This document shows, in pieces, positions 21,477 through 29,902 of a stretch of DNA of 64,000 nucleotides. How positions within the stretch are numbered: position 1 is the stretch's first letter; each line of letters opens with the position of its first letter. This stretch comes from Fimbriiglobus ruber (GTDB lineage: Bacteria; Planctomycetota; Planctomycetia; Gemmatales; Gemmataceae): contig NZ_NIDE01000009.1 in the NCBI RefSeq assembly GCF_002197845.1, positions 124,001-188,000 of the forward strand, read 5' to 3'. The notes beneath the pieces are model-generated. The model did not search any database. It saw only the letters and a program-made list of their open reading frames with translations, and was not told the origin of the DNA. The position numbers were made by a program, and so were the translations under genes.

Positions 21477-23896
21477 TTGAATTTGCCCCACTTCCAGTTA
21501 CGGATCTCCGGCAGGTCTTCGCCGCGGTCGTCGATGTACCGCTTGTGCTCGATCAGCTTGTCCCGCATCAATTGCTTCAGGTAGCTCCCCTTGGTCCCCA
21601 GATTCGGCACGCGGTCCACCACGTCTTGTACCAGATGGAAGCGGTCCAACTCGTTCTGCACCCGCATGTCGAACGGGGTCGTGATCGTGCCCTCTTCCTT
21701 GTAGCCCCGGACGTGCAGATTCCGGTTGGCGCGGCGGTACGTCAGCCGGTGAACCAGCCCGGGGTACCCGTGGAACGCGAAGACGACGTGCTTGTCGCGG
21801 GTGAAGAGCGCGTCGTAATCCGTTTCGCTCAGCCCGTGCGGGTGTTCCGTGGCCGGCTGCAGTCTCATGAGATCGACGACGTTGATCACCCGCACCTTCA
21901 AATCGGGCAGGTGCTCGCGCAGGATCGATACGGCGCCCATCATTTCCAGCGTGGGCGTGTCCCCACAACTGGCCATGACCACGTCCGGACAGGTCCCCTG
22001 GTCGTTGCCGGCCCACGGCCAGATGCCGATCCCCTCCGTGCAGTGCGTGATCGCCGCGTCCATGGTGAGCCACTGGGGGAGCGGGTGCTTGCCGGCCACA
22101 ACCACGTTGACGTAATTCCGGCTCCGCAGGCAGTGATCGAAGACGGACAGCAGGCAGTTCGCATCCGGGGGCAGGTACACGCGGACGAAATCGGCCGTCT
22201 TGTTGACCACGTGGTCCAGGAACCCCGGATCCTGGTGGGTGAACCCGTTGTGATCCTGCTGCCAGACGTGTGAGGCGAGGAGAAAGTTGAGCGACGAGAT
22301 CTTCCGCCGCCAGGGCAGTTCGTTGCACACCTTGAGCCACTTGGCATGCTGGCTGAACATCGAGTCGATGATGCGGATGAACGCCTCGTAGCTGTTGAAC
22401 AGGCCGTGCCGGCCGGTGAGCAGATAGCCCTCCAACCAGCCCTCGCACTGGTGCTCGCTGAGCATCGAGTCTAGCACCCGCCCCGCGGGCGCGAGGAACT
22501 CGTCGTTCTTGACCGCGCGCGCGTCCCACTGCCGATCGGTCACCTCGAAGACCGCGCCCAGCAGGTTCGAGAGGGTCTCGTCCGGGCCGAAAATGCGGAA
22601 GTTGTCCGGGTTCCGCACGATCACGTCGCGCAGGAACTTGCCCAGCACGAGCGTGTCCTCGCCGGTCACGGCGCCCGGCGCGGCGATGGGGACCGCGTGC
22701 AAGCGGAAATCGGGCATGACCAGATCCCGGAGCAGAAGTCCGCCGTTGGCGTGCGGGTTGGCGCTCATCCGCCGCCCCCCTTTGGGGGCCAACTCGGCCA
22801 GTTCCGGCAGGAGCCGACCGGATTCGTCGAACAGTTCCTCCGGCCGATAGCTCTTCATCCAGTTTTCCAAAATCTTGACGTGAGCCGGGTGTTCGGGGTC
22901 CACCAGGAGCGGCACCTGGTGAGCCCGGAACGTGCCCTCGATCGGCAACCCGTCCACGAATTTCGGCCCGGTCCAGCCCTTGGGCGAGCGCAACACGATC
23001 ATCGGCCACCGCGGGCGGGTGGTGTCGTGGTTCTTGCGGGCGTCCGTCTGGATGCGGCGGATCTCCTCGACGGCTTTGTCGAGCGTCGCGGCCATAAGCT
23101 GGTGCATCTCGGCCGGGTCATTGCCTTCCACGAAGTACGGTGCCCAGCCGCAGCCCCGAAAGAACTGTTCGAGTTCGTCGGGTTCGATGCGGGCGAGAAC
23201 AGTCGGGTTGCTGATCTTGAACCCGTTCAGGTGCAAGATCGGGAGTACGGCCCCGTCGGTGATCGGATCGAGAAACTTGTTGGACTGCCAGGCGGTCGCC
23301 AGAGGGCCGGTTTCCGATTCGCCGTCGCCGACGACACAGGCGACGACCAGATCGGGGTTGTCGAACGCGGCCCCGAAGGCGTGGCTGAGCGAGTACCCGA
23401 GTTCGCCCCCCTCGTGGATCGAGCCCGGCGTGGTCGGCGCGACGTGGCTGGAAATGCCGCCCGGGAACGAGAATTGTTTGAACAGCTGTTTGAGCCCCGC
23501 CTCGTCCCGGGTGACGTTCGGGTAGACCTCACTCCAGGTGCCTTCCAGGTACACGTTGCCGACGATCGCCGGTCCGCCGTGCCCGGGGCCGGCGATGTAG
23601 AACATGTTCAGGTCGTACTTCTTGATGACCCGGTTCAAGTGGAGATAGATGAAGTTCTGTCCCGGCGTCGTGCCCCAGTGGGCGACCACGATGGGCTTCA
23701 CGTGCGACAACGTCAGCGGCTCCTTGAGCAGCGGGTTGTCGTACAGGTAGATCTGGCCGACCGACACGTAATTGGCGGCCCGCCAGTACGCGTTCATCTT
23801 GCGGAGCAGGTCCGGCGCGAGTACACCGCTCGCGGTGCCCGCGACGGGCGCGATATCGTGGGCCTGGAATTCGGGTTCCAGCAGGGTGATCGACAT
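21473..23896 (-). CDS. xfp: xylulose-5-phosphate/fructose-6-phosphate phosphoketolase
   Basis: Thiamine diphosphate enzyme that splits Xu5P or F6P with phosphate to acetyl phosphate plus GAP or erythrose 4-phosphate. 807 residues, full length. The ATG at 23896 ([14 protein letters not shown]) follows a GAGGAC site. Signatures: [58 protein letters not shown] (TPP site), [13 protein letters not shown] and [10 protein letters not shown], with [19 protein letters not shown] in the second half. Coupled to the aldolase by a four-base overlap. Acetate kinase lies upstream, so acetyl phosphate can be turned into ATP. A truncated second copy lies at 52118-52516. Confidence 0.97.
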   Translation of the reverse strand: MSITLLEPEFQAHDIAPVAGTASGVLAPDLLRKMNAYWRAANYVSVGQIYLYDNPLLKEPLTLSHVKPIVVAHWGTTPGQNFIYLHLNRVIKKYDLNMFYIAGPGHGGPAIVGNVYLEGTWSEVYPNVTRDEAGLKQLFKQFSFPGGISSHVAPTTPGSIHEGGELGYSLSHAFGAAFDNPDLVVACVVGDGESETGPLATAWQSNKFLDPITDGAVLPILHLNGFKISNPTVLARIEPDELEQFFRGCGWAPYFVEGNDPAEMHQLMAATLDKAVEEIRRIQTDARKNHDTTRPRWPMIVLRSPKGWTGPKFVDGLPIEGTFRAHQVPLLVDPEHPAHVKILENWMKSYRPEELFDESGRLLPELAELAPKGGRRMSANPHANGGLLLRDLVMPDFRLHAVPIAAPGAVTGEDTLVLGKFLRDVIVRNPDNFRIFGPDETLSNLLGAVFEVTDRQWDARAVKNDEFLAPAGRVLDSMLSEHQCEGWLEGYLLTGRHGLFNSYEAFIRIIDSMFSQHAKWLKVCNELPWRRKISSLNFLLASHVWQQDHNGFTHQDPGFLDHVVNKTADFVRVYLPPDANCLLSVFDHCLRSRNYVNVVVAGKHPLPQWLTMDAAITHCTEGIGIWPWAGNDQGTCPDVVMASCGDTPTLEMMGAVSILREHLPDLKVRVINVVDLMRLQPATEHPHGLSETDYDALFTRDKHVVFAFHGYPGLVHRLTYRRANRNLHVRGYKEEGTITTPFDMRVQNELDRFHLVQDVVDRVPNLGTKGSYLKQLMRDKLIEHKRYIDDRGEDLPEIRNWKWGKFK

Positions 23897-23945
23897 GGGA
23901 CGGTCCTCGAAGTTCGGGTAGAGAGTTCGGGTCGATGACGCGATC

Positions 23946-24159
23946 CTAGAGAGCATTCATTTCGGGCATCGGCTGACCCGTGTTGCCCGGGCAAAACGCC
24001 AAGCTGTCCGTTAACACATAAATCATCACCATGGCGTGCATGATCCCGATGGCGATCCAGACCCGCCAGTCCCTGTGCGCGTGCCTCCAGAAGTGGCGGG
24101 TGCGCGTGGTCCCGGGGTTCGGACCCCCGGCTCTCCGGATCGTGCTTCTTCGAGTGCAT
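23946..24159 (-). pseudogene. small single-helix membrane protein, probably frameshifted
   Basis: An ATG at 24157-24159 begins MHSKKHDPESRGSEP. In the next frame a convincing membrane segment appears: RHFWRHAHRDWRVWIAIGIM, then HAMVMIYVLTDSL and a polar end [15 protein letters not shown], stopping at 23946. A one-base change near 24110 would join them into about 70 residues. Alternatively only the 31-residue peptide starting at the internal Met is made. I cannot name a family. It lies between ackA and phosphoketolase on the same strand. Confidence 0.4.
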
Positions 24160-24242
24160 TACCGCTCTTTCAAATGGTTGTCGATTCTTTACGTGCCCGC
24201 GAATCACGATCGCGTCCGTCCGTTGTCGGCAGCCGGCCTGCT

Positions 24243-25445
24243 TCAACTCTCCTGAACCGTACCGAGATCGAGGACGCGGGCCACGTCCTTCGCGATCATC
24301 GCCTCTTCGTCGGTCCGGACGACTCGGACCCTGACCGGACCGGAGTCGGTGGAGATGAGCAGCGCGCCGGAGGCGTTTCGGCGTTCGTCGAGGGTGATCC
24401 CGAGGAACCCCAGCCCCATGCAGATGCGGTGCCGGATCTCGGGTGCGTTCTCACCGATCCCCCCGGCGAACACCAGGGCGTCCAGCCCGCCGAGTGCCGC
24501 GGCGTACGCACCGATCCCCTGTTTCACCCGGTAGCAAAATAGTTCGAGCGCTTCGGCCGCCCGGACGTCCGCACCCTGCCGCGCCAGGAGGTCGCGAACG
24601 TCGGAACTGGTTTCCGAGACGCCCAGCAACCCGGACGCGTGGTTCGCGAGGCCGTCGAACTGTTCGGCGGTCATTCCCTCGGTCCGCGCCAGGTACCGGA
24701 CCAGACCGGGATCGATGTCGCCGGTGCGCGTGCCCATGACCAGCCCGGAGGCCGGCGTAAACCCCATTGTCGTGTCGATGGATCGCCCCCCCTGGACGGC
24801 GGCCAGACTGGCCCCGTTGCCGAGGTGCGCCAGAATGATCCGGCCCGCGGCATCCTCGGGCCCGGTGACCCGGGTCAGTTCCGCCATCAGGTACGCATAA
24901 GACAGACCGTGGAACCCGTACCGCCGGACGCCCGCGGCCTCGTACCGGCGGGGAATCGGAACGATCTGGGCGACCCGGGGCATGTCGTGGTGGAATGCCG
25001 TATCGAAGCACGCCACCTGGGGCACGTTCGGGTCGTGGGTCCGGAACGCCTCGATGAGTTCGATCTCGCCGGGCAAGTGATCCGGGTCGAACGAGTCGAT
25101 CGCGCGCAAATCCTCAATCATCTTCTTCGTTACGCGTTCGGGCCGCGAGTAACGGCTCCCCCCGTGAACGATTCGGTGCCCGATGGCCGCAATTGATGTG
25201 AACCCGACCGTTCGGTCGAGCCATTCGCTCAGCAGGTGGACCGCCGCCGTTTGATTCGGGGCATCGACCGCACGGTCCTCCGCGTGGCCGCCTCGGTCCA
25301 CGATCCACCGCGCATTCTTCAACCCGATTCGATCGACCCGACCCGAAATCCGCGGCGCGGCCAGATCGGCGCGCTCGAAGAGCGCGAACTTGAGACTCGA
25401 CGAACCACCGTTGATCGTTAGGAGGCGCGGGTCAGCGGGTTTCAT
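24243..25445 (-). CDS. ackA: acetate kinase
   Basis: Converts acetyl phosphate and ADP to acetate and ATP. 400 residues, normal length. Key segments: LTINGGSSSLKFALFER, GHRIVHGGSRYS, FDTAFHHDMP, YGFHGLSYAYL, ILAHLGNGASLAAVQGGRSI, MGTRTGDIDPGL, FAGGIGENAPEIRHR and the C-terminal VVRTDEEAMIAKDV. The ATG at 25445 lies within the last bases of the HAD gene (14-base overlap), so translation is coupled. Upstream in-frame Met codons are possible but unnecessary. With phosphoketolase it forms a two-step ATP-yielding route. Confidence 0.96.
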   Translation of the reverse strand: MKPADPRLLTINGGSSSLKFALFERADLAAPRISGRVDRIGLKNARWIVDRGGHAEDRAVDAPNQTAAVHLLSEWLDRTVGFTSIAAIGHRIVHGGSRYSRPERVTKKMIEDLRAIDSFDPDHLPGEIELIEAFRTHDPNVPQVACFDTAFHHDMPRVAQIVPIPRRYEAAGVRRYGFHGLSYAYLMAELTRVTGPEDAAGRIILAHLGNGASLAAVQGGRSIDTTMGFTPASGLVMGTRTGDIDPGLVRYLARTEGMTAEQFDGLANHASGLLGVSETSSDVRDLLARQGADVRAAEALELFCYRVKQGIGAYAAALGGLDALVFAGGIGENAPEIRHRICMGLGFLGITLDERRNASGALLISTDSGPVRVRVVRTDEEAMIAKDVARVLDLGTVQES

Positions 25446-26094
25446 GCGCGACTCCTTCATCGGTCCCCAACCCGTACGCCGCGAGCCGCGCGCGTGTGGA
25501 CGGATAGTCCATGTGGAGAACGCTTTGAATCCCCAACCCTTCCGCGATCTCGACGAACATCGGAGTGTTCTCGATGTAGACGATCCGCTCGACGGGCGTC
25601 TGGGCGACGTCCAGGGCGAGCCGAAACATGTGCGCATCCGGTTTTCGGATATGGACGAAACAGGAGGAAATAAAGAAATCGACGAACCCGTTCAGTTGGA
25701 ACTTGGCGATCCGATAGGCGTTCAGTTCGCGCGCTTCGTTACTGACCACGGCGACCTTCAACTGGTGCCGCGCCTTGAGCCGAACGATCAGGTCGATCAT
25801 CTCGGGATAGGGTTGCGACTGGGCGAACATGAATTCCCGGAACTGCTCCCGTGTAAACGGCCGCTCCGTGTGGAATACGGTGCGGCTCAGGTATTCCTCC
25901 AGTGTGAATTCGTCCAACTCGTACGTCGCGAACATCAGGTGGTGCAGGTCCTCGAGCGCGTCGAATTCCGGTTCCAGTTTGAAGTGGACCGCGGCCCGTT
26001 TGCGGGCGTAACGGTCCCAGCCGTTGGTGAGCAGGACACCGCCGATGTCGACAAACAAGGTCGTGATCGGGACTGATTTTCTTCCAGCTATCAC
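25432..26094 (-). CDS. HAD-superfamily hydrolase
   Basis: About 220 residues. The nucleophile motif is LFVDIGGVLLTNGWDR (D-x-G form, as in HAD subfamily IA phosphatases), followed by a helical cap. Motif II is VAVVSNEARELNAY, with the Lys/Asp region HIRKPDAHMFRLALD and IVYIENTPMFVE. The start is a GTG at 26094 overlapping the malQ stop as GTGA; an earlier start would run into malQ. Substrate is unknown; a sugar phosphate fits the neighbours. It overlaps ackA at its end. Confidence 0.85.
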   Translation of the reverse strand: MIAGRKSVPITTLFVDIGGVLLTNGWDRYARKRAAVHFKLEPEFDALEDLHHLMFATYELDEFTLEEYLSRTVFHTERPFTREQFREFMFAQSQPYPEMIDLIVRLKARHQLKVAVVSNEARELNAYRIAKFQLNGFVDFFISSCFVHIRKPDAHMFRLALDVAQTPVERIVYIENTPMFVEIAEGLGIQSVLHMDYPSTRARLAAYGLGTDEGVAHETR

Positions 26095-27737
26095 TTTTTC
26101 GCCTCCACCTGTAGTTCCCGCTCCGCGCTGAGCCAATCTTGATCGGGATGGCCATTTTGGCGGCCTCCGCGCACGTAAAGTTCATACGCCCGCTTTGCGA
26201 TCTCCGGTATCGCGTTGTCTCTCTGATGCCAAAGGCCTGGGTGGTCCTTGCCACTTCTGTACAGGATTGTGATGCCGCGCAACTTCCGTGCGAGTTCCGC
26301 GGACAGCTCGCCCTCCCTCAGACGCCAGCTCCAGTTTCCCTTTGCGATTCCAGGAACGTTCATTCGCGTTTCAGTCCCCAGTTCCAAGAGGTCTTGCGCT
26401 GGAACCACGGCGGCATCTGCCTGGGACGCCAACGCCTGGCGGATCATGGCCCAGACAATCCCTTGATCGCCTACGCCAAGCCGCTTTTGCAGGGCGTCAC
26501 GTTGCGCGCCCGGCAATTTTCGATACCATCCCGCCGTTGTGTCGTTATCGTGAGTTCCGGTGTATACCACCGAATTCACTGGGTTCTCTACCGGAGTCGC
26601 CGAATTGGTTTGGAGTTGCGTGCCGTACTCGAACTGGAGCACCCGAATGTCCGGGATCTGAAGCTGATCCAGTAAAACCGAAACCTCGGGCGTCGGAGTG
26701 CCGAGAGCGTCCGCGATCAAAGGCAATGACCCGAGCGCCTGGTGGACAGCCCTGAAGAACGCGGCGCCTCCGCCAGGTTGGTATTGTCCGCACAGAGCCG
26801 TTTTGGCTTGCGCGGGCACTTCATAGGTGCGAACAAAACCGATGAAATGATCGAGCCGGATGAAATCAAAACGTCCAAAAGCCGTCCGCAGGCGTTCGAT
26901 CCACCATTTGTAGTTTTGCTCTTGAAGGGCATCCCAGCGATATACGGGGAGGCCCCACAGTTGCCCTGTTTTCGCGTACCGATCGGGAGGAACGCCCGCA
27001 ACCACAGTCGGCTTTCCATCGACATCCAGTTTGAAAAGTTCGGGATGAGCCCAAACATCGGCGCTTTGATCCGCCACGAACATGGGAATGTCGCCGATCA
27101 GCCCGATTCCTTGAGACGAACAGTAAGCCATTAACTCGTTCCACTGCACTGAGAATTGCCACTGGATGAACTGATGGTAACGAACGTCCCTGGCAAACTG
27201 TTTCCGCGCGTTAATGAGGGCGTCGGGTTGACGCGTGCGCAAGTCCTGGTCCCATCGGGTCCAGCCGGAGACGACCTCGTTCTCTTGGATCGCCGAAAAC
27301 AACGAAAAGTCGTCCAGCCAGTAAGACGCTTGGCGTGTAAATTCTTCAAGATCGGACTGCTTGCGATCGCACGCTTTTGCTTCGAAATAGCCGAATGCTT
27401 TTTTTAGTACCGGCAGCTTCCAGCGTGCCGCGAAGGAGTAGTTGACCCTTCCCACTTCCATCGCGATGGGACGTTCGGTGTCCCGGCGGTTAAGGAACCC
27501 TTGCTCCATCAACCGATCGGGACTGATCAGGAGCGGATTTCCGGCAAACGCGGACAGCGAATCATAAGGTGAATCGTCGGTCCCAGCGGGTCCGATGGGA
27601 AGCATCTGCCACCAACGCTGTCCGCTTTGGACCATGAAATCCACAAAGCCGATCGCCGCCGGCCCCAGATCACCGATGGGATAAAGATTGGCAAGTGAGG
27701 TCGGATGGAGCAGTATTCCAGAGGTTCGTTGCCTCAT
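26091..27737 (-). CDS. malQ: 4-alpha-glucanotransferase (GH77 amylomaltase)
   Basis: Disproportionates maltodextrins so that phosphorylase can use them. 548 residues, normal. GH77 blocks: GDIPMFVADQSADVWAH, VAGVPPDRYAKTGQLWGLPV, FIRLDHFIGFVRTYEVP with the nucleophile Asp, and YTGTHDNDTTAGWYR with the third catalytic Asp. The block that usually reads AEDLG, carrying the acid/base Glu, here reads IADALGTPTPEV, with Asp in place of Glu. The gene also looks richer in A/T than its neighbours by eye. It overlaps glgX (ATGA) and the HAD gene (GTGA). Confidence 0.92.
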   Translation of the reverse strand: MRQRTSGILLHPTSLANLYPIGDLGPAAIGFVDFMVQSGQRWWQMLPIGPAGTDDSPYDSLSAFAGNPLLISPDRLMEQGFLNRRDTERPIAMEVGRVNYSFAARWKLPVLKKAFGYFEAKACDRKQSDLEEFTRQASYWLDDFSLFSAIQENEVVSGWTRWDQDLRTRQPDALINARKQFARDVRYHQFIQWQFSVQWNELMAYCSSQGIGLIGDIPMFVADQSADVWAHPELFKLDVDGKPTVVAGVPPDRYAKTGQLWGLPVYRWDALQEQNYKWWIERLRTAFGRFDFIRLDHFIGFVRTYEVPAQAKTALCGQYQPGGGAAFFRAVHQALGSLPLIADALGTPTPEVSVLLDQLQIPDIRVLQFEYGTQLQTNSATPVENPVNSVVYTGTHDNDTTAGWYRKLPGAQRDALQKRLGVGDQGIVWAMIRQALASQADAAVVPAQDLLELGTETRMNVPGIAKGNWSWRLREGELSAELARKLRGITILYRSGKDHPGLWHQRDNAIPEIAKRAYELYVRGGRQNGHPDQDWLSAERELQVEAKK

Positions 27738-29902
27738 ACGGTCGCGCCTCCGCGAGCAGGGTTCGGCTTCATTGCGAGAAGGATGGCGCTAGATCGCGGG
27801 GTCAGGGGGTAAGTACACAAATTCTGTACGGGCACTTCCTCGCCCAAAGTAAAAAGGTCGCGAGGCGATTTGCTAGCGGTATCAACGGCAATATGCCACT
27901 GATGTGTCGGGGCCACGGTAGGCAAATGGAAATCGACCGCGTCGGCGCCGGCGTTGAACATCAGATAAAGCGAGCTGTGTTCGTGTTCCCAGATCAGACA
28001 AGCGAACAGTTTTTGTTTCGGGTCGGCCCAATCGGGCAGTCCGCTTCGTGGGCCGAACCAGTGGATCTCGGCATCCGTGTAATATTGCTCCTTGCTCAGA
28101 ACCGGATGGGCGCGACGAAAGGCGATCATGCCGCGGGTGAAGCGAACAATCTCCCGGTGCTGTTCCGGAAGGCCCCAGTCGTGCCAGCTCGTTTCGTTGT
28201 CCTGACAGTAGGCGTTGTTGTTCCCGTCTTGTGTGCGGCGAAATTCGTCCCCTCCGAGTAGCATCGGCACGCCGCGCGAGATGAACAGCGTCAGAAGTAA
28301 GTTCTTGATCTGCCGGGTTCTCGCGTCCTCGGTCCCGGAGTCGGTCGTCGCGCCTTCGGTCCCGTAGTTCGCGCTGAAATTGGTATCGGTACCGTCGCGG
28401 TTGTGGTCCCCGTTCGCTTCGTTGTGCTTGTCGCGGTAGCTCACTAGGTCGTTCAGAGTGAAGCCGTCGTGGCACGTGAGGTAGTTGATACTGCTCTCGG
28501 GGCCCTTACCGGATCCGCTGTAGATATCGGCACTGCCGCAGATCCGATCGGCGAACGCTCCCATCATCCCGTCGTCGCCGCGCCAGAAGCGGCGGACGTC
28601 GTCCCGGTAGCGGCCGTTCCACTCCGCCCAGCGCCGCTCGGAGAAGCTCCCCACCTCGTACGCCCCGACCGCGTCCCACGCCTCGGCGATGATCTTCACG
28701 TCCCTCAAGATCGGATCCTCGGCGATGCGTTCGAGGAGCGGAGCGTTGGCGAGCAACCGGCCAGCGCCGTCCCGGCCTAGGACCGACGCCAGGTCGAACC
28801 GGAACCCGTCGACGTGCATCTCGATCACCCAGTACCGGAGCGCCGCTAGGATGTGGTCCCGAACCACGGGGTGGTTGGCGTTGACGGTATCGCCCGTCCC
28901 GGTGAAGTCCCGGTAGTGCCTTTTGTCGTCCGCGAGTGTGTAGAAGATCGCGTTATCGATCCCACGGAAACAGAGGGTCGGCCCCCATTCGTCCCCCTCC
29001 GCCGTGTGGTTGAACACCACGTCCAGAATCACTTCGATGGCGGCCGCGTGCAAGGCCCGGACCATCTCTCGGAACTCCCTGTTCTGCCGGCCCGGAGCGG
29101 GCGACCGGGCGTAAGAACCCTTGACCGCGCGGAAGACGACCGGATCGTAGCCCCAATAATTTCTGAGCCGGCGCCCCGAGCACGGGTCCGTGCGGGTGAC
29201 GGAATGTTCGTTGAACTCCTGCACGGGCATCAGTTCCACCGCCGTCACTCCCAGGTCTTTGAGGTACGGGATCTTTTCCACCAGCCCCTGATACGTCCCC
29301 GGATGAGCCACATTCGACCCGGGCCGAATCGTGAAGCCGCGGACGTGGAGTTCGTAGATGACGGTCTTCGACCACGGGTGCCGGAGCGGCTCGTCCGCGC
29401 CCCACTCGAACGACTCGTTGACGAAAACACATTTCGGCATCGAGCGGGCGTTGTCCCGTTGCGAGAGCGTCAGGTCGCGTCCAGGAGCCGTCGGATCGTA
29501 ACCCCGGGCGGCGGCAAAATCCCACGCGGGCGACCGCGAGACCGCGGTGGCGCACGGATCGAGGAGGAGCCGGTTGAAGTTGAACCGAAGGCCCGCGGGG
29601 GGGTCGTACGGGCCGTCCACGCGGTACGCATACAGTTGACCGGACCCGATCCCCGCCACCCAAACGTGCCACACGTCGCCCGTGTGGTTGCGCACCGAAT
29701 CCAGATCGAAGACCCGCGCGGGGGTCGCGTCGTCGGGGTGATCGAACAACTCGAGGCGAACCCGGGTGGCGTTACGACTGAGGAGCGCGAAATTGACTCC
29801 CCCTCCCGTTTCCTGGATGCCCAACGGGAGCGGTGAGCCGGCTCGAACGCCGGCGCGCTCCGAGACGGACTCCGGCAACTCGCGCTCAGTCGTGGTCATC
29901 AT
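27734..29902 (-). CDS. glgX: glycogen debranching enzyme GlgX (GH13 isoamylase type)
   Basis: Hydrolyses alpha-1,6 branch points left by phosphorylase. About 722 residues. An N-terminal CBM48-like beta domain (GSPLPLGIQETGGGVNFALL) precedes the GH13 barrel: DVVFNHTAEGDEWGPTL, VDGFRFDLASVLGRDGAGR (nucleophile Asp), IAEAWDAVGAYEVG (acid Glu) and INYLTCHDGFTLNDLVSY (transition-state Asp). The ATG at 29902 overlaps the glgP stop by four bases, and the end overlaps malQ likewise, so glgP, glgX and malQ form a tightly coupled glycogen-breakdown set. Confidence 0.96.
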   Translation of the reverse strand: MMTTTERELPESVSERAGVRAGSPLPLGIQETGGGVNFALLSRNATRVRLELFDHPDDATPARVFDLDSVRNHTGDVWHVWVAGIGSGQLYAYRVDGPYDPPAGLRFNFNRLLLDPCATAVSRSPAWDFAAARGYDPTAPGRDLTLSQRDNARSMPKCVFVNESFEWGADEPLRHPWSKTVIYELHVRGFTIRPGSNVAHPGTYQGLVEKIPYLKDLGVTAVELMPVQEFNEHSVTRTDPCSGRRLRNYWGYDPVVFRAVKGSYARSPAPGRQNREFREMVRALHAAAIEVILDVVFNHTAEGDEWGPTLCFRGIDNAIFYTLADDKRHYRDFTGTGDTVNANHPVVRDHILAALRYWVIEMHVDGFRFDLASVLGRDGAGRLLANAPLLERIAEDPILRDVKIIAEAWDAVGAYEVGSFSERRWAEWNGRYRDDVRRFWRGDDGMMGAFADRICGSADIYSGSGKGPESSINYLTCHDGFTLNDLVSYRDKHNEANGDHNRDGTDTNFSANYGTEGATTDSGTEDARTRQIKNLLLTLFISRGVPMLLGGDEFRRTQDGNNNAYCQDNETSWHDWGLPEQHREIVRFTRGMIAFRRAHPVLSKEQYYTDAEIHWFGPRSGLPDWADPKQKLFACLIWEHEHSSLYLMFNAGADAVDFHLPTVAPTHQWHIAVDTASKSPRDLFTLGEEVPVQNLCTYPLTPRSSAILLAMKPNPARGGATV

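Noticed and set aside
22697-23938. 413-codon plus-strand open frame opposite phosphoketolase
   Set aside because: Antisense to a full-length recognised enzyme; no motif, no ribosome site.
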